A DNA stretch of 34,402 bases from Bacteroidota bacterium. Lineage in GTDB: Bacteria > Bacteroidota > Ignavibacteria > SZUA-365. The position numbers and the translations under genes were made by a program. A model generated the notes under the pieces. It was not told the origin of the DNA and ran no database searches. It was given only the letters and a program-made list of their open reading frames with translations. Below, piece by piece: positions 9,380-16,910 of this stretch. The number at the start of each line of letters is the position of its first letter. The first letter of the stretch is position 1. The stretch spans positions 1 to 34,402 of the forward strand of contig JAEYUG010000101.1 of NCBI GenBank assembly GCA_023432805.1. Reading direction: 5' to 3'.

Positions 9380-9432
9380 CATCTGCCGGGGGAAGCCTCC
9401 TGCGACGTGCATCCGGAGGAGAGGCAGCGGGG

Positions 9433-9497
9433 GCTTCCGACGGAAAGGAGCGGTGCTACCAGCTTCCGACAGAGGGGAGCGCGACTACCAGCTTCCG
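9433..9497. repeat. 29-bp tandem repeat overlapping the 3' end of a TPM-domain gene
   Basis: Read on the minus strand, CGGAAGCTGGTAG begins a 29-base unit at 9497 and again at 9468; a third, partial copy (CGGAAGC) starts at 9439. The remainder of the two full units is similar (CGCTCC shared). The first unit holds the last Ser-Trp codons and the TAG stop (9485-9487); the later ones are outside the gene. Confidence 0.85.
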
Positions 9498-10480
9498 CTG
9501 GAGCCGCCGCCGCCGAAGCTTCCTCCTCCACCCGAGAAACTGCTGCTCGAGCCCGACGACCATCCTCCACCCGAAGACGACGAGGACGAGAAGGTCATGC
9601 CGCCGATCATCAGGCGTCCGCCGGTCGAGGAGATCTTGAATTTCTTCTTGAGCTTCTCGCCATAGGGTGACGTGAGGAGAAGGTATCGGAGGATGGGCAC
9701 GCCGATGAGGTAGATCGGGATCAGGATCAGGGCGATGTCGCCGATGCCGATCGAGAGCACGAAGGATCCTCCGATGTAGAAGGGAATGAGGAAGGCGTAG
9801 AGGAACCAGCCGGAGCATCCGTCGCTGACGATGGCGAAGAGGGTGAAGAGACCGACGACGCTGAACCAGATGGAGGCGAAGAGGAGGGCCTCCATGGCGG
9901 ACATGTCGTCGCCCGATGACGACTCCCCGACGGCGAGTGTGCCGTCGGCGGCCTGGATCATCGCGGTGACGCCGTCGACGACGCCGGCATCCATGTCGCC
10001 ATCCTTGAAGCGGGGAGTGATCACACTGTTGATGATGTACGAGCTCATGGCATCGGTCAGCGAGGCCTCGAGTCCGTACCCGACCTCGATGCGCAGTTTG
10101 CGGTCATCGCGCGCGATGAGCAGGAGTGCGCCGTTGTCGGTGCCCTTCTTTCCGAGTTTCCATGTCTCGACCACGCGCAGGGAATACTCTTCGAGTGATT
10201 CACCGTCGAGGGTGGGGATGATGAGCACGGCAAACTGGTTGCCGGTGGAATCCTCGTAGGCCTTGAGCATGCGCTCGACCTCGGCGAGCGTGGCCGGACG
10301 CAGCACCCCGGCGAGGTCGACGACGCGACCCGAGAGATAGGGGACGTCGAGGGCGTGTACAGGGGTGGCGGCGAGCAGCAGCGCGAACAGGAGCAGGGCG
10401 AAGGTTCCTTGCGCGGATCCTCCGCGGGCGCGTACGGCAGTACGCGGCACGAAATGAACAGGCGGTGCGATGCGGCTCAT
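9485..10480 (-). CDS. TPM-domain (YgcG/Psb32-like) membrane protein with Gly/Ser tail
   Basis: 331 residues. The order is an N-terminal hydrophobic signal (about 24-44, ending VHA), a TPM domain (about 50-190: VPYLSGRVVDLAGVL, NQFAVLIIPTLDGESLEEYS, WKLGKKGTDNGALLLIARDD, LRIEVGYGLEASLTD), two to three membrane segments (about 200-270), and a low-complexity Ser/Gly-rich tail ending GGGGSSGSW. This is the typical build of the family. Its exact function is unsettled; homologues are linked to photosystem II repair in plants, and some have weak phosphatase activity. The start ATG overlaps the upstream gene's stop (ATGA), so the two TPM proteins are made together. The usual lemA neighbour is not next to them. 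The stop lies in a 29-bp tandem repeat. Confidence 0.9.
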   Translation of the reverse strand: MSRIAPPVHFVPRTAVRARGGSAQGTFALLLFALLLAATPVHALDVPYLSGRVVDLAGVLRPATLAEVERMLKAYEDSTGNQFAVLIIPTLDGESLEEYSLRVVETWKLGKKGTDNGALLLIARDDRKLRIEVGYGLEASLTDAMSSYIINSVITPRFKDGDMDAGVVDGVTAMIQAADGTLAVGESSSGDDMSAMEALLFASIWFSVVGLFTLFAIVSDGCSGWFLYAFLIPFYIGGSFVLSIGIGDIALILIPIYLIGVPILRYLLLTSPYGEKLKKKFKISSTGGRLMIGGMTFSSSSSSGGGWSSGSSSSFSGGGGSFGGGGSSGSW

Positions 10481-11133
10481 CGCTCGCTCATGCGCAAGGT
10501 GTCGCGGAGTTCGTTGGTGTCGTCGGGACGGATCTCGACACCGTGCCGTTCGAGGATGCTTCCGCAGAGGGCGATCGCGTTGACGAGTCCGTCAGCCGGT
10601 GTGCCGCGCTTCATCCCATCCACCACGAACCGCACCACCTCATCCCACTCCTTCTTGTCGACCTTCGCGTTGATGCCGGCGTCGCCGAGCACGCTGACGC
10701 GATGCTCGAGCAGCGAGACGAGGATGAGGATGCCTGTGCGTTCGCGTGTGCGGAAGACCTCCTCCGACAGGAAGGCGAGGGAGGCGCGCTCGTCGACGCG
10801 TTGTTGTTCGATGGTGGCGTGGATGAGCCACATGCGTGTGCGGGGGATGGCGGCGACGAGGGCTGCGGCGATCGCGAAGCAGGCTGCCGCAATCAGTGCG
10901 ATTTCGGCGATGCTGAAGGGAAGCCACCGCGCCGAGACGAGGTCTGCGACGGCGAAGGCGAAGAGCGCGGCGAAGGCGCCGAGGGCACCCGCCCTCCAGA
11001 TGGCCTCGGGATAGGAGTCACTGCGTCCGACGACGTAGGGAACGATTTCACCGCTCGTGGCCTGCTCGGCGTTGCGCACGGCCTCGGAAATGCGGCGGAC
11101 GTCTTCGTCTGTAAACAGGGAGGAACCGGTCAT
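10477..11133 (-). CDS. TPM-domain membrane protein (second type)
   Basis: 218 residues. An N-terminal TPM part starts LFTDEDVRRISEAVRNAEQATSGEIVPYVV. It is interrupted by two transmembrane segments (about 46-65 and 74-93), and the domain resumes with RASLAFLSEEVFRTRERTGILILVSLLEHRVSVLGD. This split arrangement is characteristic of the second TPM protein found beside LemA in many bacteria. There is no signal peptide. It is first in a two-gene operon and overlaps the next gene by four bases. Function is unknown beyond the family; membrane-protein quality control has been suggested for relatives. Confidence 0.87.
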   Translation of the reverse strand: MTGSSLFTDEDVRRISEAVRNAEQATSGEIVPYVVGRSDSYPEAIWRAGALGAFAALFAFAVADLVSARWLPFSIAEIALIAAACFAIAAALVAAIPRTRMWLIHATIEQQRVDERASLAFLSEEVFRTRERTGILILVSLLEHRVSVLGDAGINAKVDKKEWDEVVRFVVDGMKRGTPADGLVNAIALCGSILERHGVEIRPDDTNELRDTLRMSER

Positions 11134-11273
11134 GGCGCGTCATGCTGTGGTTGATGAACCGTGCAAGATAGAGCCGCGCACGGGGAACGGCAACATGCCC
11201 CGCGCACGCTCGTCGTCTACAATGGAACACGTCGTCTGCTCTGTCGCCTCCTGACATGGGGGCTGCTATGGGC

Positions 11274-11301
11274 TTGCGAATCTCGCCGCATTGCGTATTT
11301 T
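11274..11301 (+). promoter_or_regulatory. Possible promoter of the VWA-like gene
   Basis: TTGCGA (11274-11279), 16 bases, TATTTT (11296-11301), about 50 bases before the start codon in the divergent intergenic region. The hexamers are weak matches. Confidence 0.3.
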
Positions 11302-11350
11302 TCTTTGTTTGTCTCAAGACTCTTCCGCCATAAGCAAGGATGATGACACC

Positions 11351-14293
11351 ATGAACCTTCGCATCCTCCGGGTGTTGCTCGTGCTCGTTCTCACCTCGGC
11401 TGCATCGAGTTCCGCGTTTTCGCAGCTCGCGTTGCAGATCCACTCGATCGATACGTCGGGATTTCCGACGATCCGCGTCCAGCTCGTCACACGCAACGGC
11501 GTGCTGCTGCGCAAGGATCTCGACAGCACCAAGTATGTCTTCCGTGAGGATGGACTGCGGCAGCAGCCCGTGCGCAAGCAGTGTCCCGAAGGCATGTCTC
11601 CGTTCAGTATCGCCATCGTCATCGGTACGGGATCGTCGATGTCTTCGGGCGACGTGCTGCAGGCCACGGGCATTGCAGGCCGCCTTGTCGATTCGCTGAA
11701 CGGATTCAGCGATGAGGCGTCGATTGTCATCTACAACAGTCTCGGACTTGAGCAGCAGTCGATGACGGCCAGCAAGTCGATGCTGCATAATGCGCTGAGC
11801 AACACGGGGTCGTACCCTGCGTTTGCAAACCATTTGTGGGACGGTCTGCATGTCGGCCTGCAGAGCGCCCTGGCCGGCAGCAGCACACGGTCAATTCTCC
11901 TGCTCTCGAACGGCCTCGACGACGGAAGTTCGAAGACACAGAACGACATTGTGCTTGCAGCGAATACGGCGAATGTGAAGATCTTCTCCGTGGGAGTGAA
12001 CGCCAACAGTGGTGGCATTTCGACCCTGCAAAGCATTGCCGCCGCGACCGGGGGACGCTATTTCTCCAGCGTCGACGAGTGCATTCAGACCATCATCAAC
12101 AGCCAGCGCGGAAATCCCGACTGGTGCGAGTTCACCTATGTCTCCGACAATCACTGCCGCGAGGGCGTCCTGCGCACGCTCGAAATCAGCGTGAAGGATG
12201 GCAACGACAGCGTCACAACCACAGGTCAATGGTCGGTGGGACCCGATCCCCTCGTCACGCAGACGGCGACCTTTCGTGTCGATTCCGTGCGCGCCACCGT
12301 CGACAACCCGGTCGTCGTCCCGCTTCGACTTGCGGCGCCGGTGATCGGCCAGCGCATCTGGCCCGGCACGCTCACGCTCAGTTATGATCGCGCATTGCTC
12401 TCGCTTGTCGATGTACGCACCGACAGCACGGTCGCTGCGGGATTGACCGCCCAGTTCACCGAGACCGCATCCGGTGCGGATGTGACCCTCACTGGAAGTG
12501 CCGCGATCGCGGCGCCCGGCTCCGTGCTGCGCCTGGTGTTCCGCGGCTCGACGGTGACGACGGAAACGCGTGTCGTCGTGACACCGACGGCATGGGTGAT
12601 GACGCGTGGCTGCGCAACCAGCACACTGCTGCCCGGTAGCGTGACCATCGTGCCCAAGGTCTACAGCGTACTCACCACCAGCACCCCGCGTATCTTCACC
12701 TGGAATGCCTCCTCCTGCGGCTACGATCCCACGCCGAACGTGCTCAGTGCGGAAGTGACCAACAACGGCGATCTGCCGTTGACCGGCGTGCAGCTGACAC
12801 TTCCCGACAGTCCCGCGTATCGACCCGCCGGCGGCTTCGGTGCCACCGTGTCGCTCGTGCCATCGTCGCTGCAGCCCGGCCAGCGGGGCACCGCGCAATG
12901 GATCGTGCGCATGACGCCGCGCGATGCGGAAGCCTCGCTCGAGATCATCGCAGCGATCACGGCCAACGAACCGCTGAACGCATCGGCACGGATGTTCGTG
13001 AACGTGAAGGCCGCCACATCGGCCGTCGCGCTCACGGCCACTGCCGACACCATCCGCGTGTCGAACCAGGTGTACACACCGGATCCCGTTCCCGTGCGTG
13101 CGGTGATCCGCGCAGCAGGCAGCGGATCGGGACAGGGCGGCACGGCGACAATCGAACTCCCCTCCGCACTCACGCTCGAGAGCGGTTCGGACACGCAGAC
13201 CTTCGCCGACATTCCGACAGGCACGTCGACCACGCTCACCTGGCCGGTGCGCTACCCGAAGAACCTCACCCGCGACACGACCTACGACATCCGGATCCGG
13301 ATCTCCGGTTCCTGTCCCGCTGCAGACACCGTGCTCGTGCGTCTGCACGTGCCCGTGGAGATGACCGCGCGTCTGGCCGGCACCTGCATCGATGCGCCGG
13401 CGTCGCTCGCGTACGACTCTCTTGCGAAGGTGTATCCCGTGATGACCGTGCGCGGTGTTGTGCGCAATGCGGGATTGTCGGCATCCGACACCGTGCGTGC
13501 GACACTCACGCCGGCATCCCCGCTCGAACTCGTGGCGGGTCAGCAGTCCACCCTGCGCATCGCCTCGATCGCATCGGGTGACAGCGCCACCTTCGAGTGG
13601 CAGGTACGTGTGCAGGATGGCTACGTCGGGTGCACGCAGCTCACACCGATGCTGACCTATGCCGCGGAGTCTGCAGGCGCCGAACTCATCAGCTGCGCGC
13701 CCGTTGTCACGCTCCTCAGGCAGCCGAACCTCAGGCCGGAAGTCACAAGCCATGCACCCGTGACACTCGACACCGTTCGTGCCGGCACTCAGCAGGTCTT
13801 CACCGTGCAGGCGAAGGACGCCGACGGCGATGAACTCGTCTATCGCTGGGTGCTCAACGGTCAGACAGTCGGTGAGAACCGGAATCTTCATTCGCAGATC
13901 TTCGGACTGCCCGGCATGTCGACCCTGCTCTGCGTCGTCACCGACAAGTGTCCGGGCGACAGCGTCGTGGTGTCGTGGACCTTCCTCGTCGACACGACGA
14001 CCACGTCGACAGGCACGGTTCCGCTGCCCCTCGACGTGCGCATCACCGGCAACTATCCGAATCCCTTCAATCCCGGTACCGTCATCGTGCTCAGCGTCGG
14101 CACACCGCGCAGCGTCGTGCTCGACATCCTTGATCAGAGCGGCCGCACGGTCGCCCGTGTGCACGAGGGCATGCTCGGCGCCGGCACCCACGCCCTGCCC
14201 TTTGAGGCGCAGGCGCTGCCGAGCGGTGTCTACACGGCACGTCTGCGAACCGGTGGCACAACCCTCACCCATCGCATGGTGCTCACGAGGTAA
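11351..14293 (+). CDS. Large secreted VWA-like protein with T9SS sorting domain
   Basis: 980 residues from the ATG at 11351, which opens a signal peptide (MNLRILRVLLVLVLTS...AFSQ). A further upstream in-frame ATG would bury it. Residues about 82-270 look like a von Willebrand A domain (FSIAIVIGTGSSMSSGD, ILLLSNGLDDGSS, NVKIFSVGVN, AAATGGRYF). However, the metal site DxSxS reads GTGSS and the usual TDG reads SNG, so both MIDAS aspartates are missing. Long beta-rich repeats follow (about 290-800), resembling cohesin-like and DUF11-type surface domains. Then come a PKD/Ig-like segment (about 800-885: KDADGDELVYRWVLNG) and a type A sorting domain (890-980: NYPNPFNPGT, ILDQSGRTV, LPSGVYTARL). It is predicted to be a surface adhesin or structural protein. 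Confidence 0.88.
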   Translation: MNLRILRVLLVLVLTSAASSSAFSQLALQIHSIDTSGFPTIRVQLVTRNGVLLRKDLDSTKYVFREDGLRQQPVRKQCPEGMSPFSIAIVIGTGSSMSSGDVLQATGIAGRLVDSLNGFSDEASIVIYNSLGLEQQSMTASKSMLHNALSNTGSYPAFANHLWDGLHVGLQSALAGSSTRSILLLSNGLDDGSSKTQNDIVLAANTANVKIFSVGVNANSGGISTLQSIAAATGGRYFSSVDECIQTIINSQRGNPDWCEFTYVSDNHCREGVLRTLEISVKDGNDSVTTTGQWSVGPDPLVTQTATFRVDSVRATVDNPVVVPLRLAAPVIGQRIWPGTLTLSYDRALLSLVDVRTDSTVAAGLTAQFTETASGADVTLTGSAAIAAPGSVLRLVFRGSTVTTETRVVVTPTAWVMTRGCATSTLLPGSVTIVPKVYSVLTTSTPRIFTWNASSCGYDPTPNVLSAEVTNNGDLPLTGVQLTLPDSPAYRPAGGFGATVSLVPSSLQPGQRGTAQWIVRMTPRDAEASLEIIAAITANEPLNASARMFVNVKAATSAVALTATADTIRVSNQVYTPDPVPVRAVIRAAGSGSGQGGTATIELPSALTLESGSDTQTFADIPTGTSTTLTWPVRYPKNLTRDTTYDIRIRISGSCPAADTVLVRLHVPVEMTARLAGTCIDAPASLAYDSLAKVYPVMTVRGVVRNAGLSASDTVRATLTPASPLELVAGQQSTLRIASIASGDSATFEWQVRVQDGYVGCTQLTPMLTYAAESAGAELISCAPVVTLLRQPNLRPEVTSHAPVTLDTVRAGTQQVFTVQAKDADGDELVYRWVLNGQTVGENRNLHSQIFGLPGMSTLLCVVTDKCPGDSVVVSWTFLVDTTTTSTGTVPLPLDVRITGNYPNPFNPGTVIVLSVGTPRSVVLDILDQSGRTVARVHEGMLGAGTHALPFEAQALPSGVYTARLRTGGTTLTHRMVLTR

Positions 14294-14305
14294 CGCGTCT
14301 TCAGC

Positions 14306-16810
14306 ATGCAGGGGGAACACCTCAGTCCGGCATCTTCGACGATGCCACACGGCGGGCCGCATCATGCGGCCCGTCGCGTCTTGTGGGGAAGCCTTCTCCT
14401 CCTCGCGCTCACTGGGACGTCGTGGTCCGCTCCGGTGCGGTCCGCTCCGGTGCGGTCCGTCCGCGCCGCGACGCCGCAACGGGATGATCGCAGCAGCGAT
14501 TCCCTGCGTGAGCGCGGATACGATGCGCTGCACTACCGCATCGACATCGCCTGCGACATTGCGCGGCAGTATGTCGGGGGACGCACGAGCATCACGCTGC
14601 GCGTGCCGCGTCATCTGCGCCATGTCGCCTTCGACGCAGTGAACATGCGCATCATCCGTGTTGCGCGCGCAGGGCTGGGAACGGCGGCTGCGGTGGCTTC
14701 CGATACGCTGCCGGCGGCATATGACGGGCGCACCTTGCGCGTGGATCTCGGTGCGCACCGCAGGAGCGACACCGTGCAGGTGGTGATTTCCCACGAGAGC
14801 AATCCCACACGCGGCATGCGCTTCGTGCAGCCGTCGCGCAGCTATCCGCGGGACCCGGTGCAGCTGTGGACGCAGGGGCAGAAGTCCGATGCGCGGCACT
14901 GGTTCCCGTGCAACGACCATCCCGGCGACAGGGCGACCAGCGAGGTGATTGCGACGCTGCCCGACACGCTCATGGCCATCAGCAACGGGAGGCTCATCGA
15001 CCACCGATCCAACGGCGACGGCACGGCGACATGGCACTGGCGCATGACTTCGCCGCATGCGACGTACCTGGTGGCGCTGGGGGCGGGCCGCTGGGGTGTG
15101 CATGCCGACACGGCCGACGGCGTGCCGATCGCATCGTGGCACGCGCCCGGCGACGATCCGCAGGATGTCGCGCGCACCTACCGCGCGACGGGGCGCATGC
15201 TGCGCTTCTTCGCCGCACGCAGCGGGATCGCCTACCCGTGGGATTCCTACACCCAGGTGTCGATGCGGCATTTCCCGTACGGCGGCATGGAGAACACCAC
15301 GGTCACCTTCATGGCCGACACGCGCATGGTCACCGATGCGCGCACGGCGGTGGATCAGACTCCCGACGCCCTTATCGCCCACGAACTTGCGCATCAATGG
15401 TGGGGCGACCTCGTGACCTGCCGCGACTGGGAGCATCTCTGGCTCAACGAGGGCTTCGCCACCTACTTCCAGCAGCTCTGGACCGAACACGACGAGGGAC
15501 GCGACGCCTTCGACCGCCAGCGCGTCGACGGGATGCGATCGTACATGGATTGGATCGACCGCGCGGGCGCCATCGCGCTTGCCGGCGCCGATGCCGACGC
15601 ACCACCGAACACCTACGCGAAGGGCGCTGCAGTGCTGCATATGCTGCGCATGCTCGTCGGTGACGAGATTTTCTTCCGCATCGTGCGTCAGTGGGGCGAG
15701 CGGCACAGGTATGGCAGCGTCGTGACCCGGGATTTCCGTCGTGTCTGCGAGGATGTCTCCGGGCGGGATCTCGGCTGGTTCTTTGCGCAATGGGTTGCGC
15801 GCGGCGGCTATCCCGTGCTCGACGTGACCCACGTGTGGAAGCCGTCTGCGGGTGTGCTCGAAGTGCATGTCCGTCAGCGTTCCGTGCCCGACAGCATGCG
15901 CGCGTTGTTCCGGCTTCCGCTGGAGATTGCGGTTGTGCACGGGGATGCGCTGCAACTGCACACCGTCGACCTCGGTGCGACCGACACCACGCTTCGCCTG
16001 CGTTGCGCAGGGGAGCCATCCCTCGTGACCGTGGATCCCTCTCGCACCCTGCTCGCGCGCATCGAACACCGGCAGGGGATGGAGGAATGGATCGCCCAAC
16101 TGCGTCGCGCACCGCGTGCGGTGGTGCGTGCAGACGCGGCGTCGGCACTGCGTGAGGGATTGGGGGATGCGCGGGTGCGTCGGGCCTTCGCCGACGCCGG
16201 ACGTGGTGATACGGCGGTGCTCGTGCGCGTGCAGGTGGCGCGCATGCTCGCGGACGTGGATCCCGACTCGCTGTCGTGGCGCATGGAATACCGGGCGATC
16301 GCGCTCGTGCTCGCACGGGACAGTGCGGCGCAGGTGCGTGCGCACGCGTTCAACGCGCTGGGGCGTCTGCGGGATGCCGCGCTGCGTCGGGGATTCACGT
16401 CGACCTCCGTGGATTCGATGGAGATCGTCGAGGTGTATCGCCGGGGACTCGCCGATCCGAGTGTGTACGTGGAGGCGTCTGCGATGGCGGGTCTGCTCGC
16501 GGGAGATAGGACGGCGCATGCGGTCGTGATCGAGCGTCTCGGCCGGTCCTCACACAAGGATGTGCTCGCGCTCGCAGCCATGGATCTCGCCGCGGAGCAC
16601 CGCATCGTGGCCGCGCTTCCCGAGCTCGACCGTCTCATGCTGCCGGGGGGCTCGCGGGATCTGCGCATCGGTGCGGTCCTCTGTGCCGCGCGGCTCGGGC
16701 GTGGCGTGCCATGGCTCGTGGCCACGCTGCGCGGCATGGCCGCCGAAGACGCCGACGACATCCGCGAGGCTGCAGTCGCCGTGCTGCGCGCCCTGCGCGT
16801 TTCAGATTGA
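14306..16810 (+). CDS. M1-family (ERAP/LTA4H-type) zinc aminopeptidase
   Basis: 834 residues. It is predicted to remove N-terminal residues from peptides in the periplasm or outside. A signal sequence lies at about 24-42 (VLWGSLLLLALTGTSWSA). The M1 N-terminal beta domain follows (about 70-265). The exopeptidase motif GGMEN is at 326-330. The zinc motif HELAH is at 359-363 with Glu382 in NEGFATY, exactly the HExxH-18-E spacing. The catalytic residues are therefore intact. The last ~200 residues (about 590-834) are Arg/Ala-rich helical repeats with RAHAFNALGRLRD and EAAVAVLRAL, resembling HEAT/armadillo repeats. No good ribosome binding site decides the start; the ATG at 14342, still ahead of the signal peptide, is equally possible. 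It follows the VWA gene by 12 bases, so it is likely co-transcribed. Confidence 0.92.
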   Translation: MQGEHLSPASSTMPHGGPHHAARRVLWGSLLLLALTGTSWSAPVRSAPVRSVRAATPQRDDRSSDSLRERGYDALHYRIDIACDIARQYVGGRTSITLRVPRHLRHVAFDAVNMRIIRVARAGLGTAAAVASDTLPAAYDGRTLRVDLGAHRRSDTVQVVISHESNPTRGMRFVQPSRSYPRDPVQLWTQGQKSDARHWFPCNDHPGDRATSEVIATLPDTLMAISNGRLIDHRSNGDGTATWHWRMTSPHATYLVALGAGRWGVHADTADGVPIASWHAPGDDPQDVARTYRATGRMLRFFAARSGIAYPWDSYTQVSMRHFPYGGMENTTVTFMADTRMVTDARTAVDQTPDALIAHELAHQWWGDLVTCRDWEHLWLNEGFATYFQQLWTEHDEGRDAFDRQRVDGMRSYMDWIDRAGAIALAGADADAPPNTYAKGAAVLHMLRMLVGDEIFFRIVRQWGERHRYGSVVTRDFRRVCEDVSGRDLGWFFAQWVARGGYPVLDVTHVWKPSAGVLEVHVRQRSVPDSMRALFRLPLEIAVVHGDALQLHTVDLGATDTTLRLRCAGEPSLVTVDPSRTLLARIEHRQGMEEWIAQLRRAPRAVVRADAASALREGLGDARVRRAFADAGRGDTAVLVRVQVARMLADVDPDSLSWRMEYRAIALVLARDSAAQVRAHAFNALGRLRDAALRRGFTSTSVDSMEIVEVYRRGLADPSVYVEASAMAGLLAGDRTAHAVVIERLGRSSHKDVLALAAMDLAAEHRIVAALPELDRLMLPGGSRDLRIGAVLCAARLGRGVPWLVATLRGMAAEDADDIREAAVAVLRALRVSD
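14424..14464. repeat. 15-bp in-frame direct repeat after the M1 signal peptide
   Basis: GGTCCGCTCCGGTGC occurs at 14424-14438 and 14439-14453, followed by a partial third copy. It encodes SAPVRSAPVRSVR in the linker just after the signal sequence. Slippage here would change linker length without breaking the frame. Confidence 0.85.
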
Positions 16811-16835
16811 CTTTGAAGCACCCCCCGTCTATATT
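16807..16835 (+). promoter_or_regulatory. Promoter of secD-secF-STAS
   Basis: TTGACT (16807-16812), a 17-base spacer and TATATT (16830-16835). The -35 overlaps the stop codon of the M1 peptidase gene. It leaves a leader of about 70 bases before the secD start. Confidence 0.7.
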
Positions 16836-16894
16836 TGTGCTCTTGAACCATTTTGTACCGAATGTTATGAGCGTCATCTACAACCAGTCGACCC

Positions 16895-16899
16895 GGAGG
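16895..16899 (+). promoter_or_regulatory. secD ribosome binding site (decides the GTG start)
   Basis: GGAGG lies 11 bases before GTG at 16911. The reading frame is open far upstream into the M1 gene, but no in-frame ATG is near. The GTG opens exactly at the basic KKNRFR that precedes the first membrane helix. Confidence 0.65.
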
Positions 16900-16910
16900 T
16901 CCACCCGGCC

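Noticed and set aside
11891..16519. A 1542-codon open frame on the minus strand, opposite the VWA-like and M1 genes
   Set aside because: It is full of His/Arg-rich sequence with no domain and spans two well-supported genes and the gap between them. Long antisense frames are common in GC-rich coding DNA.
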